The position numbers and the translations under genes were made by a program. 64,000 nt of DNA from Cotesia glomerata (taxonomy: Eukaryota > Arthropoda > Insecta > Hymenoptera > Braconidae), in NCBI RefSeq assembly GCF_020080835.1, contig NC_058167.1, forward strand, positions 15,523,403-15,587,402. Direction: 5' to 3'. This document shows, piece by piece, positions 24,061 through 36,138 of this stretch; position 1 is the stretch's first letter; every line of letters begins with the position of its first letter. The notes below the pieces were generated by a model that was given only the letters and a program-made list of their open reading frames with translations, ran no database searches and was not told the origin of the DNA.

Positions 24061-27000
24061 GCGTCTAGTATTTGACATCATGTAAAATAATAAAATAATT
24101 ACTGAGTTTTATCTTTTATCATGTATAAACTTTTTTTAGTATCTTATTATATCTATCAGCCTCCATGAATCGCTTTGTCTACACCCTATATATACTAGTC
24201 ATTGAGTTTTATGTCCGGATACTGAATCGATTTTACATAAAACCCATCCGTGCCGGCATATCCCTCTTTATGGTGTTGCTGTTATTATTATTGTTATAAA
24301 TAATAATTATTATTTTGACACGTAAATCTAAATGATTAATTTTTATTTATTTATTATCAAAGCAAATAAACCTCTAAAAAGGATATGATTATTGTTGGTA
24401 CAAAGAGATTGGGGTTCTTTGGTAAACTCTGGTAAATTCCGTAAAACTGAAGCTCTTTAAAAAAAATAGAAAAGTTTATAGTCTGGATATAAATAAGTAG
24501 TAAAGATGAGACGAGGGGTAGTGGAAAAGTGGAAAACCAGGAAAAAGAACTGGTTAAGCAGTAAAGAGGAAAAGAGCCAGTGATGTTGCGATGCTACTAG
24601 TGCCGTTAGCAATGTTAGTTTACCAAAAAGAAAGAGATAAAGTTCGGAGGTTAAAAACTGTTGGCGGGCGTTTGTGGCTTTTCACATAACGCTTATTCAA
24701 CTTTCATTTGATACCGTTTTAAAACTACACTTGGCTTTTACTAAATAAATAAATAAATAAACAAGTAAAATTTTTAACGGAAAAATTTAAAAAGAATATT
24801 TTCCATCAGGATTTTTTTATGTGTATCCTAAATACTCAAGGACTCATTTCTTCCCGGTCGTAAAAATGAACCCCCAGTATAATCAGCAATTCTCCGCATG
24901 GCATTCGCCATTCGCTAAAGATATTACGGGGTTTCATAGTAACAGTGTGTCTATGTGTGTATTTATGTATTTGTGTATGGGTTGGTCCTCTCACTGTTGG
25001 TACTTTTATACCCTCTACTCTCCTCCAGCTTGGAGTTTGGAGCTTGGAGCTTTCAGTTTCTATCTTCGAACATACCAGTCAGTATTCTCTGCTCAATTCA
25101 GCTCCTATACTACTCTGCTACTGCTATTATCCGGATAATGTTCTTTTCTCTTTTCTGAACTCTCTACTCGACAGTCGAAAAGCATATCGCACTGCTACCT
25201 ACCATCTACCGACTTCAGTTTCTCCCCTGTTACAACATCGATTCTATCCAATGAAATGGAGGATACACTACAAAGCTTGAACCTCGAGGGTTATTCCCTT
25301 CCGTAATTCGTAACTACCTAAGATGACATATATATATATATATATATTTTATACCTTATCTCAAGTTATACTTTTCTACCAAATCAAAATAATTATTATT
25401 TAAAATTATTTATACATTAAATCTCACCTATCAGAACTGATAAAAATCACCTCAAAGTGGTGACCCCGTTCTCTTATCCGTTGATAGGTATCCACTAGTT
25501 GTGGTGTAAAAGCTCTGCAAGGTGGGCACTGTAATTAAAATTATTTTCATTATTTTTCATCATTTTCATCATGCCAAAGCATACTCAAACGTTAAATATG
25601 TTATCTTTACTATCATTTATTAATATATATATATTTAGGTACATTAGCTGGTAAAGCATAATAAATCATTTTCTCTCTCTGATGTATTCTGCAGATGCTT
25701 GACATCTCCATGAGAGTAGGATTTAACTCGGAAAACTTGGTAGTGATGGTTACAGTGGGACTAGATCATCTCTATGGAATTCTCTGGATATTCACAAAAG
25801 TTTAAAAGAGTAAAGCTTATCTGTGTGTACGTGTGTGAGAGAGAAGACGAATTTATATTTAAAGAAAGTTAAATCAGCGAAAAACCAAATGGTTAAATAA
25901 ATATTTCGTTGGTCTTTCCAACCTCCAACAACTAAACCGCTTTATATATGTATTTATTTTAATATTTTTACTCAACCAACGATTAAATTTTTGGTATTAA
26001 TATTAATATGTTTACCCAGTGTGCGCTAAAGTATACACCCTTGATGCAATGCCTGAGCTCCTCATGTAGCATCGGTTCTTTGGTATCTCTGGCTCCACAA
26101 GCGAGCAAAGGACCATCCTCGAGGGTGGCTTTAGGATGAGGTGGTCTCCACGGAAAGTTTATGCCATTGGGATCTTCAGTGACACGTTCGACGCCACCTC
26201 GTGTCACCACAGATCCACTGGCTCCTTCTAAAAGTATCAGCGTTGGAACTCCCGACTTTATCCGGTATCTTCTGGTGAGTCTAGTCTGAAATTTATTTTA
26301 TTATAGTTTAAATAATATAAATTTAACCCTATTTACTTGGATTATAAAAAAAAATTATTAACTTGAATTGGTATGGAAATACATATATCATAATACATAC
26401 ATCTATTGTATCCCAGTATATGTACTCAAAGTATTTTTTATCTTTATCTCAACTTGTCGTTTCGACTGAACGTCAAAGGCAACCCTCATCCAAGCAATAG
26501 CAAGCATCGACGCCTCGCATCAACGATATTAAAAAATAAAAAATATAATAAAAAAAAAGCCCTCAAGTGCACTCGCCTGTCCCGCGTTATTTCAGTTATT
26601 TCGATGCATCGATACCCTTTAGTGATTTCAATATATATATACATCAATTCCATATAATTTATATATTTAAAAGTTGTGCTTTAAATAAAATAGGAAAAAA
26701 TATTATTTATAATAAAAAATCATATTTTCTTTTATAAAATACGCTTAATATTTAAATATTTTACTCTGCATTAAGTAAATTTTCAAACAAACTAGGATTT
26801 ACAATACACCATGCTATAATTGTCGCATCATGCTGAGCACATTGACTTACACCCAGATTATTATGATAAGAACAATAATGTTGAGGATTTTTCGATATCA
26901 TATCCAAGTTATTGATTCCAAATGATTCTAGAGAGACAATTTTAGCTTTGGGCGTAAAATAATCTGATAAAAATTTTCCAATAATCGGATTCTTAACATA

Positions 27001-29053
27001 CACTTTTTTAGCAGTCATTAGATACTCTTTAATAGTTTGTAGTGCTTCAATCAAATTACAATTACCTTCACCATATTCAATTTCATAATTTCTCTTGATA
27101 AATTCATATCTTCCCTGTGAACATTTAGATAAATCATCCCATTTGTAAATCGGATAAACTACTCCATGTATAGTTTTTTTTAATTGTTTATTCACGATAG
27201 GTATTATACAATATTCTTTTACATTTACTCGAATACCATCAATTTTATGAACTACTAAATCAATTGCGCACTCCATATTATTTTTTAAAAATTTTTATTT
27301 ACTTTTATCTTCTATAATCATTAATTTTTTATTAACAATGTTTTATAATTGACTTTTGACAAATATATTATTGCCGGTGATGTCAATATCGGTAATCATA
27401 AATCTGTTATATTATAATCATTGTCAAATTATAATTGTCTCTGATTATCACACATAATATTGCCCAATAAAATTTACTAAAAATATTTTAATAATTTATC
27501 CGCTCGGTCTGGTTTATATATTTTTCTCAGTAATCAGAGGTGTTATTCAGCAAATGTTACATCCGTTAAAATGAAAACCTCTTAACGATAACGTGGGTTG
27601 GAAATAAAAAATAAACGTATTTATACCGTGAGAGATATATAAAGAAAAATAAAAAGAAAATGGTAAAAGCCGCGTAAAAGCTTAAAGAAAAATAAAAAGA
27701 TAACAACAACCAACTTTTTAGTGAGACTATTCAAAGGTCAGTGATATACATTCTTTTTACAGTTGTATATGTACACATATATACATATACAACTGTAGTA
27801 ATAAAGAAGGAAATGTAATGTTTAGTCCGGGTATGAGCAAAAGTAAACGAAGAAAATGAGAGACGGAATTATAAAACGAGCGATGGGTGCCACCAGATTG
27901 GAGTCCTTGGTTGTTAAAAATCAAGATTGAAATTTTTTCTTACCCTTTTCCCTTTTCATTTATTTATATTACTTTTTACACCTGAGGCATTTTTATTCTC
28001 ACTTTTAAATACAATAGTTATCATACTTTCAATTTGGATTTAACTATTTAAAAATAAATAATAATAAATACAAAGAGTGTTTAAGAATTTAAATTCGATG
28101 TACTTATTGTATTTAAAAAGATTTACACGAGATTTCGTGTTTCGTTAAAATCCCAAATGTATCTATATATTAAGTAAAGGATAAAAGGTGGGTAATATAC
28201 ATAACACAGTCTATCTGTATTTTAAATTGCATTCTCTTGTTGTCTATTTACAACTATTGCCCCGAAATACTATATATATAATATAAATTTATAAAGGCTT
28301 TTTCCCCGTTATACTCTTGGATTATTTGGCAATGGCTATTTCTATTATATTATTAGAGAAAATGAATAAAATATAATTATTTTTATTATTTAAAATGTCA
28401 AAAAATAAATTGGCTGAAATGGGTATAGAATTTAACGTGTACTCGAATCTCTATTGAACGGTTTGGCATGGTAATGGACAAAGCAGGAGAATTTCAGGGA
28501 TGAGAGTATGAGAGTGATATGCCCGAGAGGGACATAGTACCAACCCCGGTAATGTTGACGAGATTCTCCTCTACATCTATATATTCCAATAAGTGTATTA
28601 AACTACTACATAGAGGACGGGGGATGGATTCCACACTTGATTCCATCCCAGATCCCAGATCCCAGATCCCAGATCCCAAATCGAATGTTGACGTAAACTG
28701 TGCACGTATTTCTAAAGTTTACTAAGCTAAACTCATCCGCCTCGAGTTAATCCAATTCTTTACTCCTAAAGTTATCGACGCTACTGCTAGGGTTTAATCT
28801 ATTTTATATTTTTAAAAAATATCAAGTCATTTCATCATTATCATTAGTATTTTATAAATCTAATTAATAATTAATAATAATTTTCATGCATCGGCAGCTA
28901 TAAAAAAAGGGGATTTATATATTATGTATAATATATGAGTATATAAGAAAGGAAGAAGAAAAAAATATCCAGTAATATTTCATGGAATAATCTCAAGTAT
29001 GTCCCCTAAGGTGGAAAATATTTTACGGTAGAATGAAAATAGTATCACCATCT

Positions 29054-29086
<33 letters not shown>

Positions 29087-30385
29087 AGGAAAATCCTAGC
29101 AGTGAATTGTAGGCTTGGGACTAGAGGGACTCTCCTACAGTAATACAACAACATCCCAATTTTAATAAAGTATGAGACGTTACTTATTGTAATTATCTCA
29201 AGAGCACTATTATTATTATTATTTGTTTCTTACTATAGAGTTTGTTGTTTTGTCAACAGATCATTATTATTGAAGTACTCAATAATGACTTGGAACCAAT
29301 TTATCACATAATATCATAATATTATAGATTGGTTGACGTGAATTGGATTGTGTATTGATCCATGGAGGCATTATGTCCTCACGACTAGAACCAATTCTCT
29401 CTCATTCTCTTGCTCACCCACTCATCCCTTTACTCTTCACCCTTTCCCTATCCAACTAACATTGTTGTCTGCATTCTATTCCTCTGTTTAAACCCCTTCG
29501 CGCTTCGTGACTATACGCTTCCAGAATACGTTCACACAATCGAAAATATCTAAACAGCAATAAATTCCATAACTTTTAAAATACAAAAAAAGTATTTTTA
29601 CTTTTCTCAAACTTTATTATATTGATTCTGTTTACAACTTGAGTATTTAAATCTACCCACAAGACAAACGAAAACAATAATGATAATTAATAAATTATTA
29701 ACTCGAGTTTAATTATAATTTAAGAGTTTAAATTTAAATAAAAAATATTAAATTAAAAATTTATACAAGTTTGATATATGTATATGCTAGCTGTCTGATA
29801 CGATATTAGTTTGGTGAAAGTTTATCCTCAAGGGGTTTGCGTAACTGGCCCCTAATGCTTTAGAAGCTAGTCGATTTTACCAAGGGTTTCAAACACCACC
29901 ACCAACATCATCGTCATATTGCTAGATAGGGCTTGTTAGTTTCAAGCTTCACTGCTACTCACAAGCTACTGCTTGCAAGCTCACTTGGATACGGAAATTA
30001 AATTCGACATTTAAATGAGCTTCAAGTAATAACATTTATCTAAATTCAATAATCGATATTTATTTCATATACGATATATCGCAAATTTTTAGATTTTATT
30101 CTAACACAGCTTCTCTAATTTATTATACCATATTTATTATGTTTTAATCAATATTTTAACTAAAAAAAGGCGTATATAGAGAATATCTAAGTATAAAAAC
30201 TGTTTTTGTGTTATATACATCTATAATACCCCAAGATATTTGGTATGCTCTTTGATGTAAAAAAGTAAATTTTATAATAAAAGATGTGTAAGGCTGTGTG
30301 ACGAGCAAGTGGTATATAGAAATCCAAAGTTTTTGAGTCTTGTTTTTTACTGGTTAGCTGTTGAGAAAATCCAACAGCCTGGTTT

Positions 30386-30444
<59 letters not shown>

Positions 30445-33400
30445 GTTATATTCGAGTCTTATTCTTTTAAAGCTCAGCAACCTCGGCAGCAGTTGAGTCT
30501 GGTAGTGGTACAGTGCAGTAGAGGTTTTTCCCTGTTTCTGCCCGACGCTTTCTCTCACGCCCGACTGCCAGAAGGGTGCTCTGTGTTTCACAGTCCCCAT
30601 AGCATTGCTACGCCAGTCAGTTAAAAAATATGTATGTATATATATATATATACGATACAAAGGGTTGCTTTTCGTATACAACTACCAATACAAGTACGAC
30701 AAGAACAACAACAACAACTGGCATGTGTGATGTGTGATGTGTCTCTATACTCATTGCTTGCAATCTATTATATGCAGAAACATGTTTTTTGATAGCGCAG
30801 TTGAATTGAGAGCACGATTAAATTTTATTTGACCTGTTTCAATACCGACGCTTATACCCTATACTATATATTATAATTAAATTTTATAACAACTCTGACT
30901 CTGATTGTTAATCCTTTTTTACAATAAACTCAAAGATGTATACGTTATTTATATGCGAATTGAGTATGCGGTCGATACTCTCTGGTACTCGTCCTTGGCA
31001 GTCAGTTTTCCACTCGTCTGCACTATTTCCCTGGTGTCCTTTTCGCCCCCTTGGCTTCTACAACGACTACGACGATTCTACTTACAACTCTCAGCTACCA
31101 CCTCCAGCAGTCTCTTGTACATCCCCTTTACTTATCACACTCTTTCTTTCACTTTTTCCACTACTCGTAGTACTTCTCATAGCTTTACCAACAGATCTAC
31201 TTCTGTATTTTATTTTATTTTTGTTTAAATAATCATCCTTATTCTTATTCTTATTAGTTTGCACTACTCTCTTGAGATCTGAAACGATTGAAATCGTCTC
31301 TACTGACATTTCTTTTTCTTACTTCCTGCAACTCTACCTGCTAGGGAAAAAGATTAATTTAATTTTTTTTTTTTTATTTTTTAATTTAATTATACACTTG
31401 ACTAAAAATTATCTTTAATTTTGATAAATTTAGTCCTCAGTAGAATCTTGGAATTGAATTTTTTTTTTTGACTTTTGACTTTTCAAAAGGAAAGAGTAAA
31501 CGATGAAATCTTCACTCGAGATAAAGACCGTTTGAATAAGAGGCGTTTATTTTTTATACGATGCGCTTTTTCCACAGCGACTTTCTTGGTTTTATTTTTT
31601 AGTTTCTTTCGTTTCTTTGTGTGCATGACATTTTGCTGAGCTCGACCATTCGTTGGATAAATTAAAACCATCATTTTATGAAAATCTGGGTCGTCAATTC
31701 AGATGAGCTGAAAAACGTTTATCTTCATAGACGATTATATTTGTCTTCTCTACTCTGTAAAATCCTACTTTTATCATTATCATTTAACATAAATAAAACT
31801 GAATAATTAAAAAACATTATCCAATTTAAATTTAATTCTTGTTCTAAAAAAAAAAAAATTCGACGGTAATGGAGTGACTTAAATATTTTATGAAAAACTA
31901 GAGTGGATCATAAATTTAAAAACGGACAAAACGAAAACACGAATAGTATGCTCCGCTGATGGCGGTGGTTTTAGTTCTTCTGGATTAACTATATTATGTT
32001 GTTATATATTAAAAAAATAAAGTAAAGACTATAAATCTACGACATCGAGTGGATTATTCAAGTACATAGCATGTTTAAGTATGTTTAAGTGAAGTAAGAG
32101 TGAGGGGGAACCTCTCATTGTTCCAACAATTCTGTTAAGAACAACAAAAGTTCAAGTATAAAAGAGTAGAGTAGAGAACAAAAAACAAATCGTGGATTGT
32201 GGATATGACGAGTTGGAAAGAAAAAAAATTCACATTTTAAAGAATTGTTTATCTACAACATACAAAACTCTAATAAATTTTGGTTATTTACTTGCTCTAT
32301 GTAATTTTGCATTTTTCTTTATTGCAATTGCTTAAATAAAAGAAATAATTATAAAAATGCTGTTGCTGCTAGGAATAAACTTTTTTTTTGGTTATAGTTA
32401 GATTAAGTTATGAATATAACACGAGAAGATATGGATAACGGACTTGATTTTAGAGATAAATATATCTGAGGGTTTATTTATTCAGATAGATAGATGCATA
32501 CTACCAGTAGCAGTAACAGTAACATATACCTATACCATATATAGCACAATAACGTTAAAGTTTTCATGCGGTTTGGCTAATACCCGACTACCCAACGACC
32601 CAGTACTACACACAGACATATTACAGTATTACATTATACATATTATACTCAAACTTTGCCTTCAACTATAGTAGAGGGCTTTTGTTTAATTTCGTTATAG
32701 CTCATTTAAATATAACTCCAAGTAATTTGTGTTATTACTCAAGTGGTAAATAGGTTGTATTTATGTTTTTATATTTTAATTGTTGGATAAAAAATTAACC
32801 AGAATTATTTAATTGGATTTTATTATTTTTATTCGTATAGATTTGAAAATCTTGTCAATAGTTCCTTCCTCTTGTGACTAACTCTATTGTGTTGAGAATA
32901 TTTATATATTTTTTGATTCTTCAGAAAGTCTCATCCCCTGGTGTCACTCCGGTAACCAGCAGTCACAAACCAAAGTTGTAGCTACTTTCACATTTCTTTT
33001 CATATTTTACACATCACCGGAAAAGAATCATAATATCAACACATTTTTACATCAGCATTTCATCCTCCGTTCCTTTTGCATTATCAAAATCTTGTGCTCC
33101 GCTTCACACAATCTTTTACACTCCTCCTCACTCAGAGTTGTATTCTGCTTTTTCCTTCGCTATTATTTTTTTTTTTTTTTTTTTTTTTATTTTATTTTCG
33201 TTACTTCTTTTTCTTCTTTTCTCTCTATTCTTATACTATCCGAGTAGAGATTCATCTTTTTTATCAGTTTCTTCACATTCCCGCAAGGACTTCTGGTCAA
33301 TCCTGTTTCTACTCCGAAAATTCATTATTCGAGTTAAAAAAAAAAAACAATACACCAATCGATTTATAAGTTAATCCATTTTTTTTTTTTTTTTGCGTTC

Positions 33401-35165
33401 ATTGGCTTTAATAACATTATTATAAAAAAAAGAAACAACCTTTTAACCCGGAACGTGGAATGAGGTCGATGGCTTTACTTTGAAGTACAATAACAAAGCA
33501 TAATACCGTCATACCGTCATATCACCAGTAGTCTTCTTATTTTTCTTCTTCTACTCAGTGTATAAATCATTTTAACCCATAGTTTCCACTTTAACACTTA
33601 AGTTTCTTCTTGATCTCATTCTACGTCTTCACCTTTCTTTCATTACTTTTTTTTCCTTGGATAAAAAAAAATTTTTTCCCTTTCATTGTTTTTACATCAG
33701 CAGTATACATTTTTATTTTTAATGTGTGCATTCCAATAGATGAAATATATCTAGTGCAATTTTAAAAATTTTAAGTATACCGGAATTACTGTAGAGTGTT
33801 TATAGAAAATTTTTCTTGGTCGTTAATTTAAACAATGACATTTAATGAATAATCGATAGGAGTATTGAGGCGTCACTTCGACGTTGCTCACTCATTTGGA
33901 GTCCAATTAAAAAATGTTAGCATCAGCTGCTATTATATACTAGTATATATAATGCTCGTGGGATGAAAAAAAAAAATTGAAATAAAGGGTAAGAAAAAAA
34001 AATCTAAAATACTCATCTACCAATTAGGGAATAAATGTATATTGTTTTTACTGTTACTGTAAGCTAGGGCATGTCAAATCAACAAAAATAAATTAAATTA
34101 AATTAAAAGTTGGATTATTTATCTCTTTTTCGCAACTTATTAAGCGTGATTTCATTGTTAATTAATAAATATTTAATAATGAGAAATCAATAGAGTATAT
34201 TCAATAACGATTATCTAGTCTCAATAAATAATTAATTAATTAAAAATTTTTTTTTGTTTTTTAAATAACGAATTCTTTAACGAAATTTACGGATAATTGA
34301 TGAGTGTGTTTTTTTTTTTAATTATTTTGAGAGGTTCGAAAAAATGAGTAAAAGGGTAAAAATTGTGAGGTATGCTAATTAATGATGAATAACTTATGAT
34401 TGACTATAGTTACTTAAAGCCCCTCTGTCTCATTTATTTCTCTTGGTTTTCTATTCAATATTCTCTTTGACTCTTTAGTATATTTATATTTTATTAGCTA
34501 TTCATTTAATTATTCGCATCAGTTAATGTAAATTAAAGAACATGATGATAGAGATATAAATATAAATAAAACAAAAGATGAATTTGTGAATAAATAATAA
34601 AAAAGGATACCTTTCTCTCGTAGTCTTGATTAGGTACAACAAGCCATGGCAAATCGTTAACGTGATTATTAAAACTTTGATCAAAATCAAGTACGTCGGT
34701 AACATTGCTCCATAAAACAATATGTACAACTTCAAATTTTTTTTTCCGTCCAAATAGAGTTGTTGAATTTGATTGGGTATCATCTTTGTAATCACCATTT
34801 GAAGCGGGAACAGAGTTAACATTTGTATATAATTCAGTCAATTGTTTGGTAAATTCATCGCACGTGGCACTTGAATTTATAAAACTGAAATAAACACCTA
34901 TTATTTCACACATTGAGCTACCATCGGTCTCGTCAACAAATGCGCTTACATCAATACAATTGCTAAATTTTTTATTATTTTCGGTATTTATTTCACTGCA
35001 ACGTTGTACTTGTTTACCAAAAAGTCTTTGTTGCCAAGTAATTGATTTTTCATTAGCAGCGACAGTACTCCCGCTGTAATTAGGAGTATTTGATGGTGGG
35101 TTTTTTTTAGGAATTGCACCCGAAGAGCTCGACGATGTCACCAAAGATGTATCACACACAGCCAT
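22660..35165 (-). CDS. NXN: Nucleoredoxin, thioredoxin-like
   Basis: Seven exons on the minus strand, 34611-35165, 26016-26285, 25428-25528, 23431-23626, 23178-23268, 22954-23096 and 22660-22887, encode about 527 residues. The first 80 or so residues are Ser/Asn/Pro-rich. A degenerate thioredoxin fold follows (IGVYFSFINSSATC, LPWLVVPNQDYERK, SGVPTLILLEGAS). The central, active-like domain has YFSAHWCPPCRAFTPQLVDTY with the CPPC redox motif at about 276-279, then FEVIFISSDRSEESY, MPWLRIPF and VQAIPTLVILDPR. The third thioredoxin-like domain has NFPWTTRLVNIL. Nucleoredoxin is a cytosolic/nuclear oxidoreductase that in vertebrates binds Dishevelled and restrains Wnt signalling. The first intron is 8.3 kb and holds another ORF. 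All exon junctions keep frame, so the long first intron is well supported. Confidence 0.9.
23627..25427 (-). other. NXN intron, 1.8 kb
   Basis: Non-coding as far as can be seen. It has ATT/AAT microsatellites near 23800-23825 and 24030-24055, and a GC-richer pyrimidine-rich block at about 24800-25320. Overlapping ORFs in all three plus frames of that block (for example 24945-25280) indicate composition rather than coding. Confidence 0.5.
26761..27276 (-). CDS. Intronless ORF with Maelstrom (MAEL, RNase H-like) domain pattern
   Basis: A single uninterrupted frame of 171 residues, with an in-frame stop upstream of the Met. It lies inside the first NXN intron on the same strand. Amino-acid use is balanced, unlike the low-complexity chance ORFs nearby. 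Near the C terminus it has C135-x2-H138-x7-C146-A-x7-A-W-C-I, which matches in spacing the conserved C-x2-H-x7-C-A block of MAEL domains (compare CKWHEENDILFCA in human MAEL). The N terminus has a MAEL-like E2-x-A-I...G-I with a following strand, and a His at 37 before V-V-Y-P. So the E-H-H-C residues typical of the MAEL RNase H-like fold all appear present. No HMG box precedes it, unlike full Maelstrom, which acts in the piRNA pathway. It may be a retrocopy, a decayed duplicate or a lineage-specific single-domain gene. Function is not known and the family call is tentative. Confidence 0.5.
   Translation of the reverse strand: MECAIDLVVHKIDGIRVNVKEYCIIPIVNKQLKKTIHGVVYPIYKWDDLSKCSQGRYEFIKRNYEIEYGEGNCNLIEALQTIKEYLMTAKKVYVKNPIIGKFLSDYFTPKAKIVSLESFGINNLDMISKNPQHYCSYHNNLGVSQCAQHDATIIAWCIVNPSLFENLLNAE
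27759..27796. repeat. Small perfect hairpin, 15-bp arms
   Basis: ACAGTTGTATATGTA (27759-27773) is followed after eight bases by its exact reverse complement (27782-27796). It lies in the first NXN intron. The core is TA-rich, so chance cannot be excluded. Confidence 0.5.
28647..28677. repeat. Seven-base minisatellite (CCCAGAT)4
   Basis: Four exact tandem copies of CCCAGAT plus a partial copy, in the first NXN intron. Confidence 0.85.
29054..29085. repeat. Tetranucleotide microsatellite (AGCC)8
   Basis: Eight exact tandem AGCC units in the first NXN intron. GC-rich relative to the surroundings. Confidence 0.9.
30390..30440. repeat. Dinucleotide microsatellite (TA)n
   Basis: About 25 perfect AT units in the first NXN intron. 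It creates the Ile/Tyr repeat in a spurious minus-strand ORF. Confidence 0.95.
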
Positions 35166-36107
35166 TATAAATAATTAAAATTTAAATATATTAAATAAAT
35201 AATAATTTTAAAAATTACAGAGATGTTGACGGCACGAGACGGCGCGTATTACTGACTACTTAACTAGTGACGCACTGGGGAAACCAACCGGCGTCTGCTC
35301 CCTCGTGTCTGCTAGTCTGCTCTACTCTGATAATTCTGCTATACTGGTATACTACTTCTATCGTTCCATGTTCCATGTACCTACGGGTGCTTTCATTTAT
35401 TCTCTCTCATTCGAGTCAAACACCAGGATAAACGAGGATACACCATGTCTGTATAATACATGTCCATCTGTATAAAACTATAAAGAGACCAGAACCAGAT
35501 GAGTGTTGTATACGCGGGGGCCAAATACTAGTACTGCTTACAGTAAAGACCAGGGACCGAAAAACTACATTTTTTTTTTTTTCTCATATAAGTATGCTTA
35601 ATATTTTTAATTCTATTGTTTGAGAAAGAGAGATAAGTCAATTTAAGTATCTCCTAATAAAACCAGATATTGATAAGTTATATAGTCACTAACTAAACGA
35701 GAATTTGTTAAACATTGTGTATGAGTAGCATTAAGTGATTAAATTTCAATTTAAACAGTATATTTTATTGTTAAAAATAAAATTCGATGGAGACGTTAGT
35801 TGAATATAAAATAACGTATACATCAGACTGGTGTACTCGATACTTGGAATATAATGTCTTGGAAACAGTAACTTGGGTTGCTTAAAGTTAAACTTTGTCC
35901 ACGTGCGGTGTCGACAGATGCCTTGAAAACTCTTAACAGTAAAATAAAAGTCTCCGGCCTGCTTGCTAAATGGATTTTTTTTTTTTTCCTTTTTTTTATT
36001 TCTTTGCATGTATAACTGATACACCAGACGCCTGAGTAAATACATCTATGTATGAGTCACACACCAGTGGGTAGTTATGAATAATTTAAAACACTGTACT
36101 AGCTATC

Positions 36108-36138
<31 letters not shown>

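Larger units (their letters stand above)
26286..34610 (-). other. First intron of NXN, 8.3 kb
   Basis: Long intron of mixed composition. It contains the intronless ORF at 26761-27276, an (AT)n microsatellite at 30390-30440, an (AGCC)8 tract at 29054-29085, a 7-base minisatellite at 28647-28677 and a small hairpin at 27759-27796. Other ORFs (28494-28725, 30211-30681, 30905-31309, 33076-33374) are low-complexity or overlap on several frames and show no domain. The blocks at 29380-29560 and 30920-31340 are less AT-rich and could be regulatory or ancestral repeats. Confidence 0.5.

Noticed and set aside
24821..25280. Three overlapping plus-strand ORFs in an NXN intron.
   Set aside because: Open in all three frames because of pyrimidine-rich composition; no domain, no codon preference.
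30211..30681. A 156-codon minus-strand ORF.
   Set aside because: Its middle is the (TA)n microsatellite and the rest has no recognisable motif.
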